Under the pieces are notes generated by a model. That model did no database searches. It worked only from the letters and a program-made list of their open reading frames with translations, and was not told where the DNA came from. From Terrihabitans soli (lineage in GTDB: Bacteria > Pseudomonadota > Alphaproteobacteria > Rhizobiales > Methylopilaceae): DNA of 64,000 nucleotides. Made by a program: the position numbers and the translations under genes. The stretch spans positions 2,632,501 to 2,696,500 of the forward strand of contig NZ_AP023361.1 in assembly GCF_014191545.1 (NCBI RefSeq). Direction: 5' to 3'. Positions 15,866-26,492 of this stretch are shown one piece after another (position 1 is the stretch's first letter; the number at the start of each line of letters is the position of its first letter).

Positions 15866-17074
15866 ATGGATACGATCCTGTTCTTCCTCGGCGATTACCC
15901 GGTCACGGTCCTGCAGGCGGCGCTCGCCGCGGGCGGGTTCATGACCCTGCTCGTCCTGTCGCTCCTTATCCTGACCGTCCGGCAGAGCGGGGCCAGGCGG
16001 CGCGAGGCGGAGGAGCAGTTCGAGCGCCAGAGCCGGGCCGACGAGCAGATCAACGCCCTGATGCGGGCGCAGATGGAATTGTTCGGCCGGCTGCAGGGCG
16101 TCGGCGATGTTCTGTCCAACAAGCAGTCGGAACTGGCCAAAGCCGTGTCCGAGCGGCTCGACAATGTCACCCAGCGCGTCGGCGAAAATCTGACGACCGG
16201 CGCCAAGGCCACCGCCGATCAGTTGAAGGCGCTGGAAGCCCGCCTCGCCGTCATCGACGCCGCCCAGAAGAATATCGGCACGCTCTCCGAACAGGTGACG
16301 AGCCTCACCAGCATCCTGTCCAACAAACAGGCGCGCGGCGCCTTCGGCCAGGGGCAGATGGAAGCCATCATCAAGGATGCGCTGCCGTCCTCGGGCTACA
16401 GTTTCCAGGCAACGCTTTCGACGCGCGTGCGGCCGGACTGCCTGATCTTTTTGCCGGGCGATCACCGCGGCCTCGTCATCGATGCGAAATTTCCGCTCGA
16501 AGCCTTTGAAATGCTTCGCCGCGCCGAAGATGAAGCGGGAGAACGCGCCGCGGCGCAGCAGCTGCGCGCCGATATGATCGGGCATATTCAGGCGGTGCGC
16601 CAATATCTGATCCCGGAAGAGACGCAGGAAGTCGCGTTGCTCTTCGTGCCGTCGGAAGCCTTGCACGCCGAATTGCACGAACGCTTTGAGGATGTCGTCC
16701 AACGCGCTCACAAGGCTCGCGTTCTGATCGTTTCGCCCTCGCTGCTGATGCTGTCGATCCATGTGGTCAAATCGCTGATGCGCGATGCGGCGATGCGCGA
16801 ACAGGCGCATCTCATCCAGAAAGAGGTCGGTCTTCTGATCGAGGATGTGGCGCGGCTCGCAGACCGCTCGAACAATCTGAAGAAACATATGGCGCTGACG
16901 GAGAAAGATCTGCGCGAGATCGAAACCTCGGCGCAGAAGATCGCCGCGCGCGGCCAGCGCATCGACCGGATGGATTTCGACGGGCCGACGCCCGCGGCGC
17001 AGACCATGCTTGCGCAGGCGCAGAGCGAACTTCTGCCGAACCCGCTGCTTATTCCGGACGAGGCGGCGGAGTAG
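15866..17074 (+). CDS. rmuC: DNA recombination protein RmuC
   Basis: 402 residues. One N-terminal membrane helix (about 12-35) is followed by a long coiled-coil stretch (about 45-150) and the RmuC nuclease-like domain, with Y-S-F-Q-A-T-L-S-T-R-V-R-P-D-C-L-I-F, V-I-D-A-K-F-P-L-E-A-F and F-V-P-S-E-A-L. In E. coli RmuC limits recombination at inverted repeats; a PD-(D/E)XK-type nuclease fold has been proposed for the family. The C-terminal tail is unstructured. The final 26 bases overlap the convergent permease gene. Confidence 0.93.
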   Translation: MDTILFFLGDYPVTVLQAALAAGGFMTLLVLSLLILTVRQSGARRREAEEQFERQSRADEQINALMRAQMELFGRLQGVGDVLSNKQSELAKAVSERLDNVTQRVGENLTTGAKATADQLKALEARLAVIDAAQKNIGTLSEQVTSLTSILSNKQARGAFGQGQMEAIIKDALPSSGYSFQATLSTRVRPDCLIFLPGDHRGLVIDAKFPLEAFEMLRRAEDEAGERAAAQQLRADMIGHIQAVRQYLIPEETQEVALLFVPSEALHAELHERFEDVVQRAHKARVLIVSPSLLMLSIHVVKSLMRDAAMREQAHLIQKEVGLLIEDVARLADRSNNLKKHMALTEKDLREIETSAQKIAARGQRIDRMDFDGPTPAAQTMLAQAQSELLPNPLLIPDEAAE

Positions 17075-18719
17075 GTGTTTTTGCGACAACGATCAAAGTC
17101 AGAATGATTGCCGCAACACCGATCAGCGCCGAGTACAGAAAGAAGACGACATAGCCCGCGCCGAGCGCGAACGGCGCAACGCCCGTAGTGGATGCTCCCG
17201 CCGTATAGCTTTCCGGCGTCGTTCCTGAAAACAGCGGCACGAGCTGCGCAAAGATGCCGCCTTCATTCGCCGATTTTGCCGCACCTTCGATGATGCGTCC
17301 CGATTGCGAGGCGATCAGTTTTCCTGGCAGCGCATAGAGCGACGAGAACAGCGCATATTGCGTTGCGGTAAATCCGCCCGAGGTCAGGCTCGACATATAG
17401 GCGATGAGGCAGGTGCCGGAAAAGCCGGACGCGATATTGTCAAGACCGATCGCGAGATAAAGCGCCGGCATGGAATGGCCGATCACCGCGAGCAGGACGA
17501 ACACAAGATTGGAGATCGGCCCCGCAAACGCGCCGATGACGAGCGCGCGTAGCAACCCCAGTTTCACCACCGCCCAACCGCCGATGAAAACGCCGGCCAT
17601 GGACGCGACGACGCCGAAGACTTTGCGCACTTCGGCAATCTCGATCTTCGAAAATCCGAGATCGAGATAGAACGGGTTCATGACGTTCAGCACGAAGTCC
17701 GAAACGCGGTAGAGGCAAATGAGCGCAAGGATCAAACTCGCAATGCCGGCATAGCGCTGGAAGAAATCCTTTAGCGGGGCACCAAAGCTTGCGGCGAGAT
17801 AGATGCCGGGGCGCGTTCTCATGCCGGGCACAGGCGCGCAGGCGAGCGCGATGACGGCAAGCCCAAAGACCACCGCACCGACCTGAAGAAAGACGCTGTA
17901 GGGCGTGCCCTTCCACAGCGGCGCAAGGCCGAACACGTCGGGACCCATGATCAGGGCCAGCGGCGCAGGATCGCCGGCAAGCCCCGCGCCTGCAATCAGC
18001 GCGCCCGAGATGAAAACGGCCAGACGCAAAATCCATTCGAGAATTTCAAGCGCGGGGCGCGACGGCACGCCTTCCGCATGGATCGGACGCACGGCATGGC
18101 TTTCTTCGCGCGGCGCAAACAAAACGGCGAGAATGCCGACGCCCATCAATGCGGCCATCGCGGCGTAAGAGAGATTCCAGCTGTAAGCTTCGGCGAGGAT
18201 CAGCGGTACCGCGCCCGCGACGATCATCGCGATGCGGTAGCCCCATTGGTACGCGGCGGCCATGATGCCTTGCTGGCGGTCTTCGGCGACTTCGATGCGC
18301 CAGGCATCGATGACGATGTCCTGCGTTGCCCCCGCAAAGCCGACGAGCACGGCAAACGCCGCCATCGCACCGAGGCTTCCCGTCGGACTCTGACCCGAAA
18401 TCAGCCAGAGGCCGAGCATGACCGCGAGCTGCGCCGCGAGCATCCAGGAGCGCCGGTGCCCGAGAAAGCCTGTCAGCGCCGGGATATGGGTACGGTCGAC
18501 AAGCGGCGCCCAGAGGAATTTGGCGGAATAGGCCAGAGTGGCAAGGCTGAAAAAGCCGATGACAGCGAGCGAAACGCCCTCATCGCGCAGCCATGCCGAC
18601 AGTGTGTCGAAGATCAGAAGATTGGGTAGGCCGGCGGAAAAGCCGAGTGCCAGCATCACAAGAACGCGCCGCTGGATGAAATCGGCAAAGCCGCCGGACG
18701 TCGTTTTGCTCTCAGCCAT
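17049..18719 (-). CDS. AmpG-like muropeptide/MFS permease
   Basis: About 556 residues with 12-14 hydrophobic segments. The N-terminus matches AmpG-type permeases: L-G-F-S-A-G-L-P-N-L-L-I-F-D-T-L-S-A-W-L-R, then A-K-F-L-W-A-P-L-V-D-R and the A-T-Q-D-I-V-I-D-A-W-R-I motif. AmpG imports anhydromuropeptides for wall recycling, which fits other wall genes here (C40 peptidase, M17 aminopeptidase), but a related MFS substrate cannot be excluded. The upstream TTG at 18749 is less likely than ATG 18719. It overlaps rmuC by 26 bases at the 3' end. Confidence 0.85.
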   Translation of the reverse strand: MAESKTTSGGFADFIQRRVLVMLALGFSAGLPNLLIFDTLSAWLRDEGVSLAVIGFFSLATLAYSAKFLWAPLVDRTHIPALTGFLGHRRSWMLAAQLAVMLGLWLISGQSPTGSLGAMAAFAVLVGFAGATQDIVIDAWRIEVAEDRQQGIMAAAYQWGYRIAMIVAGAVPLILAEAYSWNLSYAAMAALMGVGILAVLFAPREESHAVRPIHAEGVPSRPALEILEWILRLAVFISGALIAGAGLAGDPAPLALIMGPDVFGLAPLWKGTPYSVFLQVGAVVFGLAVIALACAPVPGMRTRPGIYLAASFGAPLKDFFQRYAGIASLILALICLYRVSDFVLNVMNPFYLDLGFSKIEIAEVRKVFGVVASMAGVFIGGWAVVKLGLLRALVIGAFAGPISNLVFVLLAVIGHSMPALYLAIGLDNIASGFSGTCLIAYMSSLTSGGFTATQYALFSSLYALPGKLIASQSGRIIEGAAKSANEGGIFAQLVPLFSGTTPESYTAGASTTGVAPFALGAGYVVFFLYSALIGVAAIILTLIVVAKTPTPPPRPE

Positions 18720-18772
18720 CTTTGCCCTGCCCCGGGAATCGCGCGTCAAATTGGAGGCTTATGCGGCAAATG

Positions 18773-18797
18773 AAAAGGGCGGCCGCAAAGGCCGCCC
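18773..18797 (-). terminator. Intrinsic terminator after the DUF1236 gene
   Basis: Read on the minus strand: GGGCGGCC, loop TTTGC, GGCCGCCC, then TTTTC. It lies 24 bases after the DUF1236 stop and before the permease gene. Confidence 0.85.
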
Positions 18798-18820
18798 TCT
18801 CCTGACGAGTATCGTTCCGG

Positions 18821-19474
18821 TCAGACGGAGATGATCGTGACGATCTCGTAGCTCGCGGGCTCGATGATCACGATACGGCCGTCGGCCAGGACAATGTAGG
18901 AATAGCCCTGATAGGCCGGAACCAGGGTCACGAGCGACGCCGGCAGCGGCCGGACGTGCACATGGACATGGGTCGGGATGACCGTGCCGACATTGACGTT
19001 GAAGTTGACGTTCACACGATCGCCGCCGCGGCCGAGTTCAGACTTGAACTTCGACTTCTGCTCGGACGAGAGATTGGCGGAAGCGGCCGCACGACCTTCC
19101 TTCGCGCCGTCGGCCTTGCCGCCTTCGGCGCTCTTGCCGGCCTTCGGATCGGCCGCACCTTCAGCGCTCTTGCCGGACTGCGACGGAGCCTTCTGATCCT
19201 GCGCGGTCGGAGCCTGCTTGTTCATGCCGCCCGAACCGGAGGCGCCGGCATCGGCACCGCCGAGAGGCGTCGTCGAAGAAGCGCCACCCGAGGCGCCACC
19301 GCTAGCCGACGGCGGAGGCGCATCGACAGCACCGCCGCCCGAAGCGCCGCCACTGGCGGACGGAGGCGGAACCATCGTGCCGCCGCCCGAGCCGCCGGAT
19401 GTCTGCGCGTGTGCCGCCGACAGACCAAAGACAAGCGCGGCTGCCGCCGCGGTATTCATCAGAACATGTTTCAT
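18821..19474 (-). CDS. Secreted DUF1236-type protein with Gly/Ser/Ala repeats
   Basis: 217 residues. A Sec signal peptide (MKHVLMNTAAAAALVFGLSAAHA) leads into a low-complexity region (about 24-135) with two near-identical blocks P-P-P-S-A-S-G-G-A-S-G-G, then Lys/Glu-rich sequence. The C-terminal 80 residues match the DUF1236 pattern of rhizobial proteins: V-P-A-Y-x-G-Y-x-Y-x-V-L-A-D-G-R-I-V-I-I-E-P-x-x-Y-E-I-V. It is probably periplasmic; function is unknown. ATG 19474 follows GGGAG. Transcribed alone and closed by its own terminator. Confidence 0.82.
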   Translation of the reverse strand: MKHVLMNTAAAAALVFGLSAAHAQTSGGSGGGTMVPPPSASGGASGGGAVDAPPPSASGGASGGASSTTPLGGADAGASGSGGMNKQAPTAQDQKAPSQSGKSAEGAADPKAGKSAEGGKADGAKEGRAAASANLSSEQKSKFKSELGRGGDRVNVNFNVNVGTVIPTHVHVHVRPLPASLVTLVPAYQGYSYIVLADGRIVIIEPASYEIVTIISV

Positions 19475-19602
19475 CGGTGTCTCCCTTCCAATCGCTGATT
19501 GCGTGTTTGGGGTCGCCGCCGGTGAGAAATTCGGGGCGCGTCCAGGGAGTGAACGTGCAAGCGCAGCGCACGTTCCACTTTGCCGATAAGGTCAGTGTCG
19601 TT

Positions 19603-20208
19603 CTAAAACGGCGTGCGCTGACGAATGGCCGCGGAAAGCGTTCCCTCGTCGAGATAATCAAGTTCGCCGCCGACCGGCACGCCATGCGCAAGGCGCGTCA
19701 CTTTTACGCCGGCGCGCGCGAGCACGTCGGTCAAATAATGCGCCGTGGTCTGGCCTTCGACGGTGGCGTTCAGCGCAAGGATTACTTCCGTCACGCGCTC
19801 GTCGGAGGCGCGCTCGACAAGCTTTGCGATGTTGAGATCGTCCGGTCCGCGCCCATCGAGCGCCGACAGAGTTCCACCGAGAACGTGATAGCGGCCGCCG
19901 ACAGCTTCCGCGCGCTCAAGCGCCCAAAGATCCGCGACATCCTCCACAACGACGATCACGGAATTGTCGCGACCCTGATCGGAGCAGATGGCGCACGGAT
20001 CGGACGTGTCGACGCTGCCGCAACTCGTACATACCTTGACGCTCGTGCTCGCCTCCGAGAAGGCGGCGGCGAGCGGCATCAGGAGCTGATCCTTCTTGCG
20101 GATGAGATGCAGCGCGGCACGCCGCGCCGAACGCGGCCCAAGCCCGGGAAGACGGGCAAGCAGCTGGATCAGGCGTTCGATTTCGGGTCCGGCGACGGCG
20201 CGGGGCAT
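19603..20208 (-). CDS. recR: Recombination mediator RecR
   Basis: 201 residues, the normal size. RecR helps load RecA at single-strand gaps with RecO/RecF. The helix-hairpin-helix segment [12 protein letters not shown] is at 20-31. A four-cysteine zinc finger follows (Cys60, 63, 72, 75), then a Toprim domain and the C-terminal Walker-B-like region. It is the last gene of dnaX-ybaB-recR and starts one base after the ybaB stop. Confidence 0.97.
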   Translation of the reverse strand: MPRAVAGPEIERLIQLLARLPGLGPRSARRAALHLIRKKDQLLMPLAAAFSEASTSVKVCTSCGSVDTSDPCAICSDQGRDNSVIVVVEDVADLWALERAEAVGGRYHVLGGTLSALDGRGPDDLNIAKLVERASDERVTEVILALNATVEGQTTAHYLTDVLARAGVKVTRLAHGVPVGGELDYLDEGTLSAAIRQRTPF

Positions 20209-20209
20209 A

Positions 20210-20530
20210 TCAGAAGGGCAGTTTCAATCCCGGCGGGAGCGGCAGACCTTCGGTCGCGCTTTTCATGAGTTCGGCGGCAAGATCGCCGGCTTTGCGGCGC
20301 GCATCGGCATGCGCGAGCAGGATGAGGTCCTGCAGCATGTCCTTTTCACCCGGATCGAGAAGCTCGTCCGACACTTCGACCTTGGTGAGATCGCCTTTGC
20401 CGGTCATCTGCACACGCACCGCGCCGGAACCCGCCTCGCCATCGACGAGGCTGTTTTCCAGCTCAGTCTGGATTTCGGCCATTTTGGCCTGCACCTGCTG
20501 AGCCTTCTTCATCATGCCGAGAATATCCAC
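20210..20530 (-). CDS. YbaB/EbfC-family nucleoid-associated protein
   Basis: 106 residues, the length of YbaB/EbfC DNA-binding proteins that act as dimers. The N-terminal helix [12 protein letters not shown] and the G-x-G-x-V-x-V-x-M-T-G-K-G-D-L pattern are clear. It starts with GTG at 20530, three bases after the dnaX stop, and is followed by recR with a one-base gap. This order is widely conserved and links it to replication and repair. Confidence 0.95.
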   Translation of the reverse strand: MDILGMMKKAQQVQAKMAEIQTELENSLVDGEAGSGAVRVQMTGKGDLTKVEVSDELLDPGEKDMLQDLILLAHADARRKAGDLAAELMKSATEGLPLPPGLKLPF

Positions 20531-20533
20531 GGC

Positions 20534-22270
<1,737 letters not shown>

Positions 22271-22334
22271 CGAGCCGATTTGACCGGTATTGGAAGGGGG
22301 GCGCAAGAGCGCGAAGTGGGAGGTCGGACAACGA

Positions 22335-22415
22335 CCCGATACGGGCTCGTTAGGGCTGCTTCCTTCCGGATCTGACCCGGTTGGCGAGTGTCTCGTCCAT
22401 CGCCAACCTCCCAGG
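22335..22415 (-). ncRNA. ffs: Small signal recognition particle RNA (4.5S)
   Basis: The minus strand contains the near-invariant SRP apical segment GGTCAGATCCGGAAGGAAGC, followed by AGCCC, around 22352-22381. This forms the GGAA-capped helix 8 that binds Ffh. Flanking sequence (CTCGCCAACCGGG ... CCCTAACGAG) provides the rest of the stem. Identity is firm; the ends are approximate. A weak promoter pair, TTGCAT (22442-22447) and TATAGA (22417-22422), lies upstream on the same strand with a 19-base spacer. SRP RNA next to dnaX is common in this class. Confidence 0.9.
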
Positions 22416-22449
22416 CTCTATATCGGACTTTGGCCGCCGGGATGCAAGA

Positions 22450-22932
22450 TCAGCAGCTTGCGGCGGTAAATTGCGGGGAAACCTTGAGAGAATGCGAGAG
22501 GCGCTCGACCACAGGGTCATAGGTTGAGCGCTCGGCCTCCGGATAGCGGATCAGGAAGGTATGCGCGTAGCGCCCGCCGCAGGAGATATGGGTGCGGCCA
22601 TAGACGATCTCGCCCGCGGCATAGCCGGAATAGGCCATCCAGCCGCCCTTCCTCCGCTGATAGGTGACATCGACATCCTTCAGGAACGCCTCCTGGAGGA
22701 AGGATTTGAGATCGCGGCCATGAAGATCGTCCATGGTGAGCACGAGCCGGCCGCCACCTTTTAGCGCGAACTCGCCTTTAGCCGGGCGCGAGGCCGGATA
22801 ATCGACGAGATGATCGGGATACGCGATCGACAGGCCAAATTGTTTGCTGGTGAAGACCGGCCAGTTCTCCTGCGCCGCAAGCGGACCGCAGAGGTCGACG
22901 AGACAGACAACACCCAAAACGAGCCGTCGCAT
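22450..22932 (-). CDS. Hypothetical secreted protein
   Basis: About 160 residues that I do not recognise. The N-terminus M-R-R-L-V-L-G-V-V-C-L-V-D-L-C-G-P-L-A-A-Q is a Sec signal peptide, probably cut after A-A-Q. The mature part begins with an F-T-S-K-Q-F-G-L-S-I-A-Y-P-D pattern resembling small periplasmic proteins that start 'F-x-x-x-x-x-G-F-S-I-x-Y-P'. Later cysteines lie in S-C-G-G-R-Y and at the C-terminus (A-A-S-C) and could form a disulfide. ATG 22932 is eight bases after GGAGG; ATG 22938 is only two bases after it. Divergent from the HIT gene. Confidence 0.7.
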   Translation of the reverse strand: MRRLVLGVVCLVDLCGPLAAQENWPVFTSKQFGLSIAYPDHLVDYPASRPAKGEFALKGGGRLVLTMDDLHGRDLKSFLQEAFLKDVDVTYQRRKGGWMAYSGYAAGEIVYGRTHISCGGRYAHTFLIRYPEAERSTYDPVVERLSHSLKVSPQFTAASC

Positions 22933-23009
22933 ATTCATTTCCTCCCGCCGCTCAACGAGGTGGAAGCTTAGCGGTTCCCGCAAGGCTTTGGATCGGGCAT
23001 GGTCGCGCC

Positions 23010-23420
23010 ATGAGTTTTTCCCTCCACGACCGCCTCGCCGCCGACACCCTCCCCGTCTGCGATATGAAACTCTGCACCGTGCTCCTGATGAACGATGCGC
23101 GCTTTCCCTGGCTCGTGCTTGTGCCGCGGCAAGAAAACCTCGTCGAGATTCTCGATCTCGGCGCTGCCGAACGCGGCATTCTGATCGAAGAGATCACACG
23201 CGCCGGTGAGGCGCTGAGGTCCGCCGCGCCCTGCGACAAGCTGAATATCGGCGCGCTCGGCAATCTTGTGCCGCAGCTTCATATCCATGTTGTGGCGCGT
23301 GTCGAAGGCGATGCCGCCTGGCCCGGCCCGGTCTGGGGCTCGGGCACTGCAAAACCCTATGACAAAGGCTGGGCGGAAGGCCTTGCGGATGCGCTGCGCA
23401 AGAAGCTGCGCGACAGCTGA
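23010..23420 (+). CDS. HIT-domain protein (histidine-triad hydrolase)
   Basis: 136 residues. The histidine triad is Q-L-H-I-H-V-V-A-R, so the third position is Val-Ala rather than a third His; this H-x-H-x-x form occurs in a bacterial subgroup. The segment W-P-G-P-V-W-G after it is also typical. HIT proteins hydrolyse or transfer nucleotides such as dinucleoside polyphosphates or AMP adducts. The reaction here is not determined. Its stop directly abuts the stop of the convergent hypothetical gene. Confidence 0.88.
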   Translation: MSFSLHDRLAADTLPVCDMKLCTVLLMNDARFPWLVLVPRQENLVEILDLGAAERGILIEEITRAGEALRSAAPCDKLNIGALGNLVPQLHIHVVARVEGDAAWPGPVWGSGTAKPYDKGWAEGLADALRKKLRDS

Positions 23421-23933
23421 TCAGCCGCCGCAGGCTTTCAGCAATTTATCGATCGCAACATCGGCGCCCTTAAGATCGAGCTCCTGCGGCTTTGCACCAG
23501 AAATGATGAGCGCCGCATCCGAGTTCGAACGGAATTTCTGCAGGATCGCGGCGGTCTTCGGGACGAAAAAATCGACAAAGATGCCGCCCGACATTTCTTC
23601 GGGCTGGAACGCCGCCTTCACATTTTCCTTCACGACATTGTCGCCGCCGGCAAAGCGGATTTCGACGCTCTGATTTTCGAGACGCGCGCGCATGCCATCC
23701 GCGCCGGTCTTCATGCCGTTCGGCTTGTCGATATCCGCATGCCAGGAGAGTTCGACGGTCGTGCGCTCTTTCGTGCAGCTCATAAAGAAGCGCACATCGT
23801 CGCTGTTCGGCACACCGAAATTGATCGAGTAAATGCCTTCCGACTGAAAGACATCGCTCCAGGCCACCTCTTCAGCGAGCGTGGATGCGGGAAGAAGGCA
23901 AAGACAAGCGAGAACCAAAGGAACCGAGCGCAT
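23421..23933 (-). CDS. Hypothetical secreted protein
   Basis: 170 residues that I cannot assign. Residues 1-20 (M-R-S-V-P-L-V-L-A-C-L-C-L-L-P-A-S-T-L-A) are a signal peptide. The mature part is soluble with beta-prone alternation and two cysteines (F-M-S-C-T-K and the terminal K-A-C-G-G) that could bond. ATG 23933. It lies downstream of pheA on the same strand with a 51-base gap and may share its transcript; nothing else hints at a role. Confidence 0.7.
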   Translation of the reverse strand: MRSVPLVLACLCLLPASTLAEEVAWSDVFQSEGIYSINFGVPNSDDVRFFMSCTKERTTVELSWHADIDKPNGMKTGADGMRARLENQSVEIRFAGGDNVVKENVKAAFQPEEMSGGIFVDFFVPKTAAILQKFRSNSDAALIISGAKPQELDLKGADVAIDKLLKACGG

Positions 23934-23984
23934 GCCGAAGTCTCCTCAATGAGGGAAGCATGGCAGATTGCGCGCCGAAAACAA

Positions 23985-24845
23985 TCAGCTTTGCTTTTTG
24001 CGCTCCGCATAGCGGTAGGGCGCGCCGTGATAGACGCCGAGAATCTTCACCTCGGCGGAGAAAAAGGCGAGTTCTTCCAGCGCCAAACGCACATTTGCGT
24101 CGTCGGGATGACCTTCCACATCGGCATAGAACTGTGTGGCCACGAACTCGCCTTCGAGCTGATAGCTCTCGAGTTTGGTCATGTTTACCGAATTCGTCGC
24201 AAAACCGCCGAGCGCCTTGTAGAGCGCGGCCGGCACGTTGCGCACCTTGAACACGAACGTTGTAACGACAGGCCCGTTTCCCTTCGGCGCCCAGTCGGGC
24301 TCCTTCGACAGAATGATGAAGCGCGTCGTGTTGTGGTCTTCGTCGGCGATATCTTTGGCGATGATGTCGAGGCCGTAGATTTCGGCGGCAAGCTTCGAGG
24401 CGATCGCAGCGCGCGTCATATCCGTTGTTTCGGCAAGACGGCGCGCGGCGCCCGCCGTGTCGGCGGCGATACGCGGCTCAAGCCCGAGCTTGCGCAAGGT
24501 CACGCGACACTGACCGAGCGCCTGCGGGTGGCTGTAGGCGGATTTGACGGTGGCGAGCGTCGCGCCTTTCACCGCCATCAGCTGGTGCTGTATGGGCAAG
24601 AAGAATTCGCCGACAATATTCAGCCCCGAGGTCGGCATAAGATGATGAATGTCCGCAACGCGGCCGGCGACCGAGTTTTCGACCGGAATCATCGCAAGGC
24701 CCGCCGATCCCTCGATGACCGCGGCGAACGCGTCTTCGAAAGTGGGCTTGGCCACAGGCGTCCAGCCGGGAAACGCCTCCGCACAGGCGATGTGCGAATT
24801 GGCGCCGGGCTCGCCCTGATAGACGATGGATTTCTTGGCGGACAC
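23985..24845 (-). CDS. pheA: Prephenate dehydratase
   Basis: 286 residues. It converts prephenate to phenylpyruvate in phenylalanine synthesis. The substrate-binding lobes show Q-G-E-P-G-A-N-S-H, M-I-P-V-E-N-S-V-A-G-R-V and the catalytic T-T-R-F motif (N-T-T-R-F). A C-terminal ACT domain follows (from about residue 195). Its phenylalanine-binding E-S-R-P motif is E-S-Y-Q here, so feedback control may differ. There is no fused chorismate mutase. The start is GTG 24845, 15 bases after kdsB. Confidence 0.95.
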   Translation of the reverse strand: MSAKKSIVYQGEPGANSHIACAEAFPGWTPVAKPTFEDAFAAVIEGSAGLAMIPVENSVAGRVADIHHLMPTSGLNIVGEFFLPIQHQLMAVKGATLATVKSAYSHPQALGQCRVTLRKLGLEPRIAADTAGAARRLAETTDMTRAAIASKLAAEIYGLDIIAKDIADEDHNTTRFIILSKEPDWAPKGNGPVVTTFVFKVRNVPAALYKALGGFATNSVNMTKLESYQLEGEFVATQFYADVEGHPDDANVRLALEELAFFSAEVKILGVYHGAPYRYAERKKQS

Positions 24846-24860
24846 GTCAGCAAACTCCGG

Positions 24861-25595
24861 TCATAGCGGGCGCGCCTTCAGGATATCCCGGGCGCGCTCG
24901 AGGTCATGTTCTGTATCGACGCCGAGCGGTACGTCGTCGACGAGGGCGGCATCTATACGCATTCCGGCTTCAAGAGCCCTTAACTGCTCCAACCGCTCCC
25001 GCTTCTCCAGCGTCGAGGGCGGGAGGCGCACAAAACGGGCAAGGGCGGCCCGGCGCCAGACATAAAGCCCGATATGATGAATGAGCTCGCCCTCGCCCCA
25101 AGGCGCCGTCGCCCGGGTGAAATAGAGGGCGCGGCGGCGGAGCCCCTCGCCCGTGCCGACCAGCTTCACGACATTCGGATCGGTGATTTCCGACGGGCGG
25201 CGGATGACCGCGCCGAGCGTGCCGAGATCGACCTCCGGATCGTCCAGAAGCTCGACCGCCTGGCGGATGATCGACGGATCGACGGTCGGCAGATCGCCCT
25301 GCACATTGACGATCCGGTCATAGAGCCGATCCGGGTCGATCTTCTCCAGCGCCTCGTAGATGCGGTCCGAGCCCGAAGCATGGTCGTGCCGCGTCAGGAT
25401 TGCTGTGCCGCCTTCCCTCTCCACGGCAGCAACGATTTCGGGCGAATCGGCCGCGACCGCCACCGGCCCGACGCCGGATTCGAGAGCCCGCCTCAGGACA
25501 TGGACGATCATCGGCGCGCCGGCGATGTCCGCCAGGGGTTTGCCGGGCAGGCGGGTAGACCCTAGGCGGGCGGGGATAAGAACGAGTGAGGGCAT
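24861..25595 (-). CDS. kdsB: 3-deoxy-manno-octulosonate cytidylyltransferase
   Basis: 244 residues. It activates Kdo as CMP-Kdo for the lipopolysaccharide core. The nucleotidyltransferase start [15 protein letters not shown], the G-S-D-R-I-Y-E-A and N-V-Q-G-D-L-P motifs and the terminal G-V-D-T-E-H-D-L are all present. ATG 25595. It heads a short unit with pheA. With the flippase and acyltransferase fragment, this shows an LPS/polysaccharide-bearing Gram-negative. Confidence 0.97.
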   Translation of the reverse strand: MPSLVLIPARLGSTRLPGKPLADIAGAPMIVHVLRRALESGVGPVAVAADSPEIVAAVEREGGTAILTRHDHASGSDRIYEALEKIDPDRLYDRIVNVQGDLPTVDPSIIRQAVELLDDPEVDLGTLGAVIRRPSEITDPNVVKLVGTGEGLRRRALYFTRATAPWGEGELIHHIGLYVWRRAALARFVRLPPSTLEKRERLEQLRALEAGMRIDAALVDDVPLGVDTEHDLERARDILKARPL

Positions 25596-25774
25596 GGGCT
25601 TAGGAGCAGTATGTAATTGTTCTATTCAGGCGGCAAAAAGTAGCAGTGCGCCGCCTCTATACGAGTTGTCATCGGCGCGGGAAAGCGGCTAGGTTCCGCG
25701 CGTCTCGGGGGCGCTTGTAGACCCCGATTCCTGCGCCTGTTTTCGCGTTTTTTAGACGCTTTCCGGAGACCGGA

Positions 25775-26401
25775 ATGGACTCGTTTGAGGTCAATAAAAT
25801 CCTCGGCGCCGTACTCGGCACGCTGACCTTCACGGTGGCCCTTATTATCGGTTCCGACATGCTGTTCGGCGCTCACGCCCCGGAAAAGCCCGGCTATGAG
25901 CTGCCCTCCCCGGCCGAAACGGCGGGTGCGGGCCATGGCGGCGGCGCCCCCGCTGCTGCGCCGGTCGAGCCGATCGCGAACCGCCTTGCCGTTGCCGATC
26001 CGGCCAAGGGCGAGGCGCTCACCAAGCAGTGCCTGTCGTGCCATAGCTTCGAAAAAGGCGGTCCGAACAAGGTCGGCCCGAACCTCTACGGCGTCATCGG
26101 CAATCATCACGCCCATCTGGAAGGCTTCGGCTATTCGGCGGCGATGAAGGAAAAGTCGGGCGAACAGTGGACCTTCGAAGCCATCGACCACTTCCTGGAG
26201 AATCCGCAGGCAGCCGTTCCGAAGACCGCGATGAACTTTCCGGGCCTCAAAAAGCCGGATGCGCGCGCCAATCTGATCGCCTGGCTGAACAAGAATTCGG
26301 ATAATCCGCTGCCCCTGCCGCCGCCGACCGCTCCGGGCGATGCGGCCGCCCCGCCCGCTGGCGGCGCCCCGGCTCCGGCCGCTCCGGCCAAAGCTCACTA
26401 A
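25775..26401 (+). CDS. Membrane-anchored cytochrome c (CycM-like)
   Basis: 208 residues. One N-terminal hydrophobic segment (about 10-32) acts as an uncleaved anchor. An Ala/Gly/Pro linker leads to a class I cytochrome c domain with the haem motif C-L-S-C-H (86-90) and a likely Met axial ligand in K-T-A-M-N-F-P-G. A Pro/Ala-rich tail ends the protein. This matches rhizobial CycM, which passes electrons from the bc1 complex to the aa3 oxidase; soluble c2-like function is less likely. ATG 25775 follows GGAG; transcribed alone. Confidence 0.93.
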   Translation: MDSFEVNKILGAVLGTLTFTVALIIGSDMLFGAHAPEKPGYELPSPAETAGAGHGGGAPAAAPVEPIANRLAVADPAKGEALTKQCLSCHSFEKGGPNKVGPNLYGVIGNHHAHLEGFGYSAAMKEKSGEQWTFEAIDHFLENPQAAVPKTAMNFPGLKKPDARANLIAWLNKNSDNPLPLPPPTAPGDAAAPPAGGAPAPAAPAKAH

Positions 26402-26492
26402 CACGTCATTTCCCGGCGGCTCGCCTCTGGCAAGCCGCCGGTTTTACGACATAATCTCCGCTAGGCTGGGGCCTCGGTCACTCCGGAGAGAC

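Noticed and set aside
17049-17074. 26-base overlap of rmuC and the permease gene as a possible frameshift or assembly error
   Set aside because: The genes are convergent and both C-termini look natural.
19260-19400. Repeated Gly/Ser/Pro blocks in the DUF1236 gene as a mobile repeat
   Set aside because: They are in-frame low-complexity coding repeats (two copies) confined to one gene.
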